From the NCBI GenBank assembly GCA_017302295.1, contig JAFLDS010000012.1, positions 33,532 to 97,531 of the forward strand: a stretch of 64,000 nt of DNA. Reading direction: 5' to 3'. Of the stretch, positions 1 to 9,029 are shown piece after piece. How positions within the stretch are numbered: the stretch's first letter is position 1; each line of letters opens with the position of its first letter. The notes below the pieces were generated by a model. It saw only the letters and a program-made list of their open reading frames with translations, searched no databases and was not told the DNA's origin. Made by a program: the position numbers and the translations under genes. This DNA is from Thauera sp. (GTDB lineage Bacteria; Pseudomonadota; Gammaproteobacteria; Burkholderiales; Rhodocyclaceae).

Positions 1-1
1 C

Positions 2-829
2 GACGCCGCCGCGCGCATGACGCCGGAGGACCTCGGCAAGTGGTACGTGCGCAACAAGGCGGGCGAGATGGTGCCGTTCTCCGCCTTCACCAGCGCGAAG
101 TGGGTCTACGGCTCGCCGCGGCTGGAGCGCTACAACGGCCAGTCTTCGGTCGAGCTCCTCGGCCAGGCCGCGCCCGGGCTGTCGTCGGGCGAGGCGATGA
201 AGGCGGTCGAGGAGATCATCGCCAAGCTGCCGCCGGGCGTGGGCTACGAATGGACCGGCACCTCGTTCGAGGAACGCCGCTCCGGCGCGCAGGCGCCCGC
301 GCTGTACGCGCTGTCGATGCTGGTGGTGTTCCTGTGCCTGGCGGCGCTGTACGAGAGCTGGTCGGTGCCGTTCGCGGTGATGCTGGTGGTGCCGCTCGGC
401 GTGCTCGGCGCGCTGCTGGCGGCGACCGGGCGCGGGCTGTCGAACGACGTGTATTTCCAGGTCGGCCTGCTCGCCACCATCGGCCTGTCGGCGAAGAACG
501 CGATCCTGATCGTCGAGTTCGCCAAGGCGCAGATGGAGCAGGAGGGCAAGGAGCTGGTCGCGGCCACCATGGAGGCGGTACGCATGCGTTTGCGGCCCAT
601 CCTGATGACCTCGCTTGCCTTTGGTCTGGGCGTGCTGCCGCTGGCGATCGCCACCGGCGCCGGCTCCGGCAGCCAGAACGCGATCGGTACCGGCGTGCTG
701 GGCGGCACCATCGGCGCCACCGTGCTGGGCATCTTCTTCGTGCCGCTGTTCTATGTCGCCATCAAGCGCATCTTCAAGAACAAGCCTGCGGATGCGGCAA
801 TCGCAGAAACCGCCCAGGAGCTCAAGTGA
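2..829 (+). CDS. RND multidrug efflux transporter, C-terminal part (5' end outside window)
   Basis: Inner-membrane proton-driven efflux transporter of the AcrB/MexB (HAE1) class. Only the last 275 residues are present: the reading frame is already open at base 2, and the Met at 17 is internal. Visible parts are the end of the second periplasmic porter region ([11 protein letters not shown], then the stretch leading to [11 protein letters not shown]) and the last transmembrane helices, including the conserved [15 protein letters not shown] segment and the [10 protein letters not shown] segment. The family usually has about 1,050 residues, so roughly three quarters lies upstream. The stop overlaps the start of the next gene (TGATG), so the pump and its outer-membrane channel are translationally coupled. 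The substrate range cannot be read from this fragment. Confidence 0.95.
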   Translation, partial: DAAARMTPEDLGKWYVRNKAGEMVPFSAFTSAKWVYGSPRLERYNGQSSVELLGQAAPGLSSGEAMKAVEEIIAKLPPGVGYEWTGTSFEERRSGAQAPALYALSMLVVFLCLAALYESWSVPFAVMLVVPLGVLGALLAATGRGLSNDVYFQVGLLATIGLSAKNAILIVEFAKAQMEQEGKELVAATMEAVRMRLRPILMTSLAFGLGVLPLAIATGAGSGSQNAIGTGVLGGTIGATVLGIFFVPLFYVAIKRIFKNKPADAAIAETAQELK

Positions 830-2226
830 TGAACCGCCTACGCACCCTCACCCTCGCGCTTGCCGCCACGCTGGCGGGCGCCTGCTCGCTGATCCCCGAG
901 TACCAGCGCCCCGCGGCGCCGGTGCCGGCGTCCTTCTCGAATGCCGCGGCGGACGTCGCCGCTCCCGCGGCCGACACGCTGGCCTGGCGCGACTACTTTG
1001 CCGACGCGCGGCTGCGCGAGGTCATCGACCTTGCGCTGGCCAGCAACCGCGACCTGCGCGTGGCTGCGCTCAACATCGAACGCGCGCGCGCGCAGTACGG
1101 CATCCAGCGCGCCGCGCTGTTCCCGGCGATCGGCGCCACCGGCAGCGAGACCGCGCAGCGCCTGCCGGGCGATCTGCGACAGGGCGGCGAGGCCGGCATC
1201 AGCCGCCAGTTCAGCGCCACGCTGGGCTTTTCCGCCTATGAGCTGGACTTCTTCGGCCGCGTGCGCAGCCTCGAGGAGCAGGCGCTGGAGCAGTACCTCG
1301 GCACCGAGGAAGCGCGCCGCAGCGCGCAGATCGCGCTGGTGGCCGAGGTGGCCAACGCCTGGCTGACGCTCGCTGCTGACCGCGAGCGCCTGACGCTGGC
1401 GCGCAGCACGCTTGAAACGCGGCAGAAATCCTACGACCTGACGAAACGCAGCTTCGAGGCCGGCGCGGTGTCGGCGCTCGACCTGCGCCAGGCGGAAACC
1501 CTGCTCGAGGGCGCCCGCGCCGACATGGCGCGCTACACCACGCTGGTGGCGCAGGACGAGAACGCGCTCGCACTCGTCGCTGGCGCGCCGGTGCCGGCGG
1601 CGCTGCTGCCGGAGAAACTGGCCGACGCGCTGACGTCGGTGGCCGAACTGCCGGCGGGCGTGCCGTCCGACGTGCTGGTGCGCCGCCCCGACATCCTGCA
1701 GGCCGAGCGCGCTCTGCGTGCCGCCAACGCCAGCATCGGCGCGGCACGCGCCGCCTTCTTCCCGAGCATCACGCTGACGGCAGCGGCCGGCACCGCCAGC
1801 GCCTCGCTCGACGGCCTGTTCCAGGGCGGCTCCGGCACCTGGAGTTTCCTGCCGCAGATCCGCATCCCGATCTTCGAGGGCGGCCGCCTGCAGGCCAGCC
1901 TGGATGCCGCAGAGATCCAGCGCGACATCAACGTCGCGCAGTACGAGAAGGCGATCCAGGGCGCTTTCCGCGAAGTCGCCGACGCGCTCGCGGTGCGGGC
2001 CAACATCGGCGAGCAGCTCGCGGCGCAGCGCAAGCTGGTGGCGGCCACCGCCGAGAGCTTCCGCCTGTCGGACGCGCGCTACCGCGCGGGGGTGGACAGC
2101 TACCTCGGCCTGCTCGAGGCACAGCGCTCGCTGTATGCGGCCGAACAGGCGCTGATCGTGGCGCGCCTCACCGAGGCCAGCAACCGCGTCGCGCTGTACA
2201 AGGCGCTCGGCGGCGGCTGGAAGTAG
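829..2226 (+). CDS. Efflux outer-membrane lipoprotein, NodT/OprM family
   Basis: Outer-membrane channel of a tripartite RND efflux system, 465 residues, normal for the family. The chosen start overlaps the stop of the pump gene by one base and gives a short hydrophobic signal followed by a lipobox-like LAGAC, with Cys predicted to be lipidated. Two repeated OEP-type halves follow. Typical signatures are the [10 protein letters not shown] segment, [13 protein letters not shown], and [28 protein letters not shown] written here in parts: RRPDILQAE and [10 protein letters not shown]. The frame stays open far upstream over the pump gene, but that extension is a shadow. It forms an operon with the RND pump; the membrane-fusion partner is presumably upstream of the window. 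Confidence 0.94.
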   Translation: MNRLRTLTLALAATLAGACSLIPEYQRPAAPVPASFSNAAADVAAPAADTLAWRDYFADARLREVIDLALASNRDLRVAALNIERARAQYGIQRAALFPAIGATGSETAQRLPGDLRQGGEAGISRQFSATLGFSAYELDFFGRVRSLEEQALEQYLGTEEARRSAQIALVAEVANAWLTLAADRERLTLARSTLETRQKSYDLTKRSFEAGAVSALDLRQAETLLEGARADMARYTTLVAQDENALALVAGAPVPAALLPEKLADALTSVAELPAGVPSDVLVRRPDILQAERALRAANASIGAARAAFFPSITLTAAAGTASASLDGLFQGGSGTWSFLPQIRIPIFEGGRLQASLDAAEIQRDINVAQYEKAIQGAFREVADALAVRANIGEQLAAQRKLVAATAESFRLSDARYRAGVDSYLGLLEAQRSLYAAEQALIVARLTEASNRVALYKALGGGWK

Positions 2227-2234
2227 GCAGCAGG

Positions 2235-3368
<1,134 letters not shown>

Positions 3369-3452
3369 CTGTTACACGTGGCGTGCAGGCGCGAGCCTTG
3401 CCGCGCAATCGCCGCCATGCGAACCCCGTTTACCTTTACCCGGAGAATCGAG

Positions 3453-3791
3453 ATGGCCGGATTCGAAAACTATGAAGACGCCACCCGTCAGATCGAACTC
3501 GAGATCGAGCGCATGGGCGTCGCCCTCGGCATCGACTGGAGCGACGAGGCGCAGGTGCGCGCGCTGGCGCGCGAGGCGCTGGAAAGCTCGTCCGACCTCG
3601 TCCGCCAGGCGGCCGCCAACCCAGGCGACCAGGCGCTCGCCGCCAAGGTCACGCTGATCGGGCTGGCGAACCTGATGCTGCGCACGATGGAAGAGAGCGC
3701 CGGCCAGGGCATCGAGAGCCACGGCGGCAAGATATGGAAGACGCTCGGCCACGCCCTGTGGGCGGAAGCCGAGTTGCGGCGCGAGGCCTGA
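3453..3791 (+). CDS. Conserved hypothetical protein, small acidic helical
   Basis: A 112-residue protein beginning MAGFENYEDATRQIELEIER. The Met at 3453 is preferred over an earlier in-frame start at 3378 because it has a GGAGAATCGAG ribosome-binding sequence and because the upstream residues are Arg/Cys-rich and look non-coding. The sequence is predicted to be mostly helical, acidic at the N-terminus, with no signal peptide or membrane segment. I do not recognise a named domain. It lies between the CobW-type GTPase on the same strand and the convergent adenine deaminase, which gives no functional hint. Confidence 0.75.
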   Translation: MAGFENYEDATRQIELEIERMGVALGIDWSDEAQVRALAREALESSSDLVRQAAANPGDQALAAKVTLIGLANLMLRTMEESAGQGIESHGGKIWKTLGHALWAEAELRREA

Positions 3792-3805
3792 GCACGGCCG
3801 TGCGC

Positions 3806-4810
3806 TCAGTCGGACAGGGCCTCGAGCCTGCCCACCCAGGGCGCGCGCGTGGCAGTGTCGACGAACGCCGCTTCCAGGCTGTTGCGTGCAATCTGCTTCA
3901 GTTCCGCCTTGGTCAGGCCCAGCGCGGTCGCGGTGTCGATGTAGTTCTGCGCCACGTAGCCGCCGAAATAGGCGGGGTCGTCGGAGTTGATCGTCACCTT
4001 GAGCCCGGCGTCGAGCAGCGACTTCAGGTTGTGCTGCGCCAGCGTCGGGAATACGCACAACCTGACGTTGGACAGCGGGCACACGGTCAGCGGCACCTGC
4101 TCGCGCGCCAGCCGCGCCATCAGCGCAGGGTCTTCGGCCGCGCGCACGCCGTGGTCGATGCGCTCCACCTTCAGCAGGTCCAGCGCCTCGACGATGTAAG
4201 CCGGCGGTCCTTCTTCACCGGCGTGGGCGACGAGGTGCAGTCCGAGTTCGCGGCAGCGCGCGAACAGGCGCGCGAACTTCGACGGCGGATGACCTTTTTC
4301 CGACGAGTCCAGCCCTACGCCATGGATGCGCGCCAGGTGCGGCATCGCCTGTTGCAGCGCGGCGAAGCCGTCGTCTTCGCTGAGGTGGCGCAGGAAGCAC
4401 ATGATCAGCCGCGAGCTGATGCCGTAGCGCCTGAGCGCATCGGCGCAGGCGCGCTCCAGGCCGGCCAGTACGGTGTCGAAGGCGACGCCGCGCGCGGTGT
4501 GGGTCTGCGGGTCGAAGAAGAGTTCGGCATGCACCACGCCGTCGGCATGGGCGCGCTCGAAATAGGCCATCGCCAGCTCGTGGAAATCCTGTTCGTGGAT
4601 CAGCGCCGCGGCACCGGCGTAGTAGAGGTCGAGAAAGCTCTGCAGGTCGCTGAAGTCGTAGGCGGCGCGGGTGTCCTCCACGCTCTTCCACGGCAGCGCG
4701 ACGCCGTTGCGCGCGGCGAGCCGGAACATCAGCTCGGGCTCCAGCGTGCCTTCGATATGCAGGTGCAGCTCGGCCTTGGGCAGGGCGCGGACGAAGGTGT
4801 CGAGTTCCAT
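3806..4810 (-). CDS. Adenine deaminase (adenosine deaminase superfamily)
   Basis: Zinc hydrolase of 334 residues, predicted to convert adenine to hypoxanthine in purine salvage. Metal and catalytic residues are in place: H16 and H18 (HLHIEG), H196 with E199 (HAGEEGPP), H220 (RIDHGVR) and D277/D278 ([10 protein letters not shown]). The HIEGTLEP signature, [14 protein letters not shown] and the overall length match the bacterial adenine deaminase subgroup typified by Pseudomonas PA0148, where classical adenosine deaminases carry HxD instead. It is likely to be auto-named adenosine deaminase. The gene converges on the small gene before it, with a 12-base perfect palindrome at 3792-3803 between the two stops. 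Confidence 0.88.
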   Translation of the reverse strand: MELDTFVRALPKAELHLHIEGTLEPELMFRLAARNGVALPWKSVEDTRAAYDFSDLQSFLDLYYAGAAALIHEQDFHELAMAYFERAHADGVVHAELFFDPQTHTARGVAFDTVLAGLERACADALRRYGISSRLIMCFLRHLSEDDGFAALQQAMPHLARIHGVGLDSSEKGHPPSKFARLFARCRELGLHLVAHAGEEGPPAYIVEALDLLKVERIDHGVRAAEDPALMARLAREQVPLTVCPLSNVRLCVFPTLAQHNLKSLLDAGLKVTINSDDPAYFGGYVAQNYIDTATALGLTKAELKQIARNSLEAAFVDTATRAPWVGRLEALSD

Positions 4811-4880
4811 GGCGGCTTCCTTGGGACGTGCGGATGACCACGATCATAGCGAATGCCTGGAGGCCGCGTGGAGCAGGTAC

Positions 4881-4951
4881 CGTAGGAGCGAGCTTGACCG
4901 CGACCAGTGCGGTGCTGGTCATCTCCAGTCGCGGTCGAGCCCGCTCCTACG
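4881..4951. repeat. REP-like inverted pair
   Basis: Two arms, 4881-4904 and 4929-4951, are near-perfect reverse complements built on GTAGGAGCG-GCTTGACCGCGA, with about 24 bases between them. The pair sits between the divergently oriented adenine deaminase and DUF2868 genes. It belongs to the dispersed family described in the findings. No T-tract follows, so it is not a canonical terminator. Confidence 0.88.
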
Positions 4952-5027
4952 GGGTGTCGGATCCGCGATCGAGTCGGTATTCGATCGCCAGGTTGTTATC
5001 CTTTCGTCCTTGCCATCCGAGTGCGCC

Positions 5028-6497
5028 GTGTTGACCCGATCCGCATCGCTGACCCCCTTCGAAGCCCGCTGGCTTGCCGAGATCGTGCGGCGGCACGAGG
5101 AGCGCCATGGCGCGCTGGAGGATGCCTCGGCCGTGGCGGCGGCGCGTGAACGGCCGGCCGAACTGGAGGTGCGCATCCTGCACCGCGCCGAAGTGCTGGG
5201 CGAGCGCGAAGGCTGGCGCGAGGCGCTGCTGCGCTGGCATGGCCGCGCGCGGCTAGGCCTGGCGCTGCTCGCGGTGGTGGCGGCGATGCTTGGTTTTGGC
5301 GCGGCGGCGGGCGTGCTCGGTGACGGCGGTCGCGCGGTGAATGTGGTGTGGGCGCTGGGCGCGCTGCTCGGCGCGCATCTGGCCAGTCTCGTGCTGTGGC
5401 TCGGCGCGATGCTGTTTGCCGGGCAGGCGCCGGGCGGGGCGCTGAACGCGGGCGGTGTGCCCGGAAGGCTGTGGTTGCGCCTCGTTTCCGCGCTCGACCG
5501 CAGCCCGCAGGGTGCGGAACTGCCGCTCGCGCTGGGCGGGCTGCTGGGGAAGAGCCCTGCGGCGGCGTGGGGTATAGGCGCTGTGAGCCATGGTTTGTGG
5601 GCGCTGGCGCTGGCCGGCGCAACGGTGGGGCTGTTGCTGCTGTTCGCCACGCGGCGCTACGGCTTCGTGTGGGAAACGACCATCCTGCCGGCGGCGGCCT
5701 TCACCTCACTCACCTCGGCCCTCGGTACGCTGCCGGCGCAGCTTGGTTTTCCCGTGCCCGATGCGGCGCTGGTGGCTGCGAGCGGCAACGCGGCCATGGC
5801 CGACGAGGCGGGACGGCATGCCTGGGCGGGCTGGTTGCTGGGTTGCGTGCTGGTGTATGGCGTGCTGCCGCGGCTGGCTTTTGCACTCGCTTGCGGCTTG
5901 ATGTGGCGGCGTGCGGCGCGCCGCATCGCGCTCGATCTGAAGCGGCCCGGCTACGCCCGCCTGCGGGCACGCCTGCTGCCCGACAGCGAGCGCATCGGCG
6001 TGCGCGATGCCGAGCCGGAGACGATGCCGCGCCCCGGACGGCGGGGCGTGCATCCGGATGCGGGTGAGGGATGCGCCCTGCTGGCGCTCGAGCTGGGGCA
6101 GGATCTGACTTGGCCGCCGATTTCTGCCGACGCCGGCTGGCAGGCCATTACCGGAACGGATACCGTGGGGCAGGGGGCCTCTGCCATCGGCCGGCTCGAC
6201 AGCCGCGAGCAGCGACGCGCGGCGCTGGCGCAGCTTGCCGTGCATCCACCGCGCCGACTGCTGATCGCGGTCGATCCGCGGCAGACGCCCGACCGCGGCA
6301 CGCTGGGCCTGATCGCCGAACTGGCCGACCGCGCGGTGGACACCCGCATCTGGGCCGTGGCCGCGCCGGGCGCGGACGGCGGCGCTGCGGGCGAACGCCT
6401 GCGCCTGTGGCGCGAGGGGCTGACGGGGCTGGGCTTGGGTGCCGATGCGGTGATCACCACCGCCGAGGCGGCCCGCGACTGGCTGGAGGAGCGCTGA
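5028..6497 (+). CDS. DUF2868 domain-containing membrane protein
   Basis: A 489-residue protein whose function is not established. The N-terminal 75 residues are soluble and helical (RWLAEIVRRHEERHGALEDA...). Then come two hydrophobic helices at about 83-105 and 110-135, a soluble loop, and more helices around 185-205, 215-240 and 265-290, giving roughly five membrane passes. The C-terminal 180 residues are a soluble domain. This arrangement fits DUF2868. The start is uncertain: GTG at 5028 and TTG at 5031 are the only reasonable starts before the conserved region, and neither has a strong ribosome-binding site. The stop overlaps the next start by one base, so it is produced together with the DUF3482 GTPase. 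Confidence 0.82.
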   Translation: MLTRSASLTPFEARWLAEIVRRHEERHGALEDASAVAAARERPAELEVRILHRAEVLGEREGWREALLRWHGRARLGLALLAVVAAMLGFGAAAGVLGDGGRAVNVVWALGALLGAHLASLVLWLGAMLFAGQAPGGALNAGGVPGRLWLRLVSALDRSPQGAELPLALGGLLGKSPAAAWGIGAVSHGLWALALAGATVGLLLLFATRRYGFVWETTILPAAAFTSLTSALGTLPAQLGFPVPDAALVAASGNAAMADEAGRHAWAGWLLGCVLVYGVLPRLAFALACGLMWRRAARRIALDLKRPGYARLRARLLPDSERIGVRDAEPETMPRPGRRGVHPDAGEGCALLALELGQDLTWPPISADAGWQAITGTDTVGQGASAIGRLDSREQRRAALAQLAVHPPRRLLIAVDPRQTPDRGTLGLIAELADRAVDTRIWAVAAPGADGGAAGERLRLWREGLTGLGLGADAVITTAEAARDWLEER

Positions 6498-7882
6498 TGA
6501 ACGACATCCTGCGTGTGGCGGTGGTCGGCCATACCAACACCGGCAAGACCTCGTTGCTGCGCACCCTGGCGCGCGATGCCGGTTTCGGCGAGGTGTCGGA
6601 TGCGGCTGGCACCACCCGCCACGTCGAGGGATTGCGCCTGATGGCCGATGGTCGCCCCGTCGTCGAGTTGTACGACACGCCCGGCATGGAAGACGCGATC
6701 GCGCTGCTCGAGCGCATCGACGAGCTGGCGCCGCCCGCCGAGCGCCTCGATGGCCCCGAGCGCATCGCGCGCTTTCTTGCCACGCCGGAGGCGCGCGACC
6801 GCTTCGAACAGGAGGCCAAGGTGCTGCGCCAGTTGCTGTCGAGCGACGCCGGTCTGTACGTAGTGGATGCACGCGACCCGGTCCTGCCCAAGCACAAGGA
6901 TGAACTTGCGCTGCTGGCGGCCTGCGCGCGACCGCTGCTGCCGGTGCTCAACTTCATTGCCTCGCCCGCGGCACGCAGCGACGACTGGCGCGCGGCACTT
7001 GCACGGCTCGGCCTGCATGCGGTGGTCAGTTTCGACACCGTAGCGCCGGCGCTGAACGGCGAGCGCGTGCTGTTCGACACCCTGGCGACGCTGCTGCATG
7101 CGCATCGCCCGGCGCTCGATCGCCTGCTCGCCGCGCGCGAGGAGGAGGCCGACGCGCGCCGCCATGCCGCCCGCCGCGAAGTCGCGACGCTGCTGATCGA
7201 GCTGGCTGCGCGGCGCGATCTCGTCGCGGACGATTCGGAAGCTTCCTTGCAGGCCGCGGTCGCCCGCTTGCGCGACGTGGTGCGCAAGCGCGAACAGGCC
7301 TGTGTCGATGCGCTGCTTCGGCTCTACCGTTTCCGTCCCGACGATGCGCGTGCCGACGCATTGCCGTTGTCTGACGGGCGCTGGGACGACGACCTCTTCA
7401 ACCCCGAGACGCTGCGCCAGATGGGGGTGCATCTGGGGACCGGCATGGCGGCCGGTGCCGCGGCCGGCGTGGGTATCGACCTGATGACAGGCGGCCTGAC
7501 CCTGGGCGCGGCGGCCGCGCTGGGGGCGATTGCCGGCGGCCTGTGGCAGACCTTCGGCCATTACGGCGAGCGGCTGGCGGCGAAGCTGCGCGGCCATCGC
7601 GAACTCACCGTCGACGACGCCATCCTGCGCCTGGTCGCGTTGCGTCAGCGCCTGCTCCTTGCTGCGCTGGAGGGGCGCGGCCACGCTGCGATCGCGCCGA
7701 TCGAGGTCGGCGATGCGGAGACCGCTCATGCCGCCGACGCTGATCCGCAGGCGCAGCGCTGGCGCAAGGGGCCGCTGCCCTATGCGCTCGAGAAGGCGCG
7801 CGCGCATCCCGAATGGGCGCGCGACGCGGGCGACGAGCAGCGTGACGAGGCGGTCGCCGAAGTGGCCGCCGAACTTGGCTGA
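6497..7882 (+). CDS. GTPase with C-terminal DUF3482 domain
   Basis: A 461-residue TRAFAC-class GTPase. The P-loop is GHTNTGKTS (residues 11-19), the switch I threonine lies in AGTTRHVEG, and the G3 motif is DTPG in ELYDTPGMED. A standard NKxD G4 motif is missing at the expected place, where PVLNFIASPAA is found. Around residues 313-360 there is a glycine/alanine-rich hydrophobic stretch (GTGMAAGAAAGVGID and following) that looks like a glycine-zipper membrane anchor. This architecture is typical of DUF3482 proteins. The start is the ATG overlapping the upstream stop (TGATG). With the membrane DUF2868 partner it probably forms a membrane-associated GTPase system; what it remodels or senses is unknown. 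Confidence 0.88.
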   Translation: MNDILRVAVVGHTNTGKTSLLRTLARDAGFGEVSDAAGTTRHVEGLRLMADGRPVVELYDTPGMEDAIALLERIDELAPPAERLDGPERIARFLATPEARDRFEQEAKVLRQLLSSDAGLYVVDARDPVLPKHKDELALLAACARPLLPVLNFIASPAARSDDWRAALARLGLHAVVSFDTVAPALNGERVLFDTLATLLHAHRPALDRLLAAREEEADARRHAARREVATLLIELAARRDLVADDSEASLQAAVARLRDVVRKREQACVDALLRLYRFRPDDARADALPLSDGRWDDDLFNPETLRQMGVHLGTGMAAGAAAGVGIDLMTGGLTLGAAAALGAIAGGLWQTFGHYGERLAAKLRGHRELTVDDAILRLVALRQRLLLAALEGRGHAAIAPIEVGDAETAHAADADPQAQRWRKGPLPYALEKARAHPEWARDAGDEQRDEAVAEVAAELG

Positions 7883-7951
7883 GTATCGCTCAAGAGATTG
7901 ATTCCGCTGCCGTTATTGTTCTCATGGCAAACCGCGCAGCGGGGTGGGACC

Positions 7952-8998
7952 GTGAAAATCGCTTCTTCCAGCATCGAACTGCAGTCGTCGCACGTGGCGA
8001 CGACTTCACTTGAAATTTCCGAACGCCTCGAAGTCTGGCGGGATGCGCCGCAGGCGCGGTTTCCCGCGCGTGACGCGGTAGCCATTTCCGACGCCGGCCG
8101 CGCCGCGCAGGAGGCCGACGCCAGCGCCGCCGCCGAGGATGCCGGTGACGCTGCGGCGCGCTCCGATCCGCGGCTGGCGATGCTGATCCGCATGATCGAA
8201 TTCCTCACCGGCAAGCCGGTACGCCTGTTCGATGCGAGCGAGATCGCGGCCGAGGGAGGCGCGGTCGTGGCGGGCGAGTCCGGCGCGCCCGCCGCACCGC
8301 AGTCGCAGTCGCCCGCCGCGCGGCCGCGCGCAGGTTTCGGCATCGAATATGACTTCAGCGCCAGCTACAGCGAGACGGAGACGACCACCTTCAGCGCCGC
8401 TGGCGTGGTGCGCACCGCCGATGGTGCCGAGATCCGTTTCGAGCTCGGCGTGCAGATGTCGCGCAGCTACAGCGAGTCGGTGTCGGTACAGTTGCGTGCC
8501 GGGGACCCGCGCGTGAAGGATCCGCTGATGATCGACTTCGCCGGGCCGGCCGCTGCGCTGTCGGACATGCACTTTGCATTTGATCTCGATGCGGACGGGC
8601 ACGACGAGCAGGTCTCGCTTGGCGGCGGGCGCGGCTTCCTCGCCTTCGATCGCAATGCCAACGGCCGCATCGACGACGGCCGCGAACTGTTCGGCCCCGC
8701 CACCGGCAACGGTTTCAGCGAGTTGGCCGTGCTCGACGACGACGGCAACGGCTGGCTGGACGAGGCCGACGCGGCGTGGCAGTCGCTGAAGGTGTGGCAG
8801 CCCGCTGCGGCGGGCATGGGCACGCTGCAATCGCTCGCGACCGCTGGCATCGGCGCGTTTCACCTTGGCAGCGTCAGCACACCCTTCAGCCTCAACAACG
8901 CGGCCAACGAAACGCTGGGCCTGATGCGAGCCACCGGCGTCTACCTGCGCGAGGACGGCGGCGTCGGCACGGTGAGCCAGGTTGACCTGAGCGTCTGA
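7952..8998 (+). CDS. EF-hand/VCBS-like calcium-binding protein, uncharacterised
   Basis: A 348-residue protein with no evident signal peptide or membrane helix. The GTG at 7952 is chosen because a GGGGTGGG sequence precedes it and the protein then begins VKIASSSIELQSSH, a start seen in homologues I recall; an upstream in-frame start at 7898 is less likely. Residues about 211-270 hold three calcium-loop-like elements: DLDADGHDE, DRNANGRIDDGRELFG (a close match to a canonical EF-hand loop) and DDDGNGWLDEAD. The middle part contains repeated FSASYSETETTTFSA-like Ser/Thr-rich strands. Role unknown; a secreted or surface calcium-stabilised protein is one possibility, but an export signal is not visible. 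It lies 69 bases after the DUF3482 GTPase. Confidence 0.8.
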   Translation: MKIASSSIELQSSHVATTSLEISERLEVWRDAPQARFPARDAVAISDAGRAAQEADASAAAEDAGDAAARSDPRLAMLIRMIEFLTGKPVRLFDASEIAAEGGAVVAGESGAPAAPQSQSPAARPRAGFGIEYDFSASYSETETTTFSAAGVVRTADGAEIRFELGVQMSRSYSESVSVQLRAGDPRVKDPLMIDFAGPAAALSDMHFAFDLDADGHDEQVSLGGGRGFLAFDRNANGRIDDGRELFGPATGNGFSELAVLDDDGNGWLDEADAAWQSLKVWQPAAAGMGTLQSLATAGIGAFHLGSVSTPFSLNNAANETLGLMRATGVYLREDGGVGTVSQVDLSV

Positions 8999-9029
8999 GC
9001 GCCCAGGTTGCGCCCGGCCCCGGTCGTGC

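Noticed and set aside
40-828. N-terminal extension of the efflux lipoprotein across the RND gene.
   Set aside because: The lipobox signal peptide begins at 829, and the extension has no conserved content.
4671-5027. N-terminal extension of the DUF2868 protein starting within the adenine deaminase gene.
   Set aside because: It would cross the REP pair and the 5' end of the opposite-strand gene, and its residues are low-complexity Ser/Arg.
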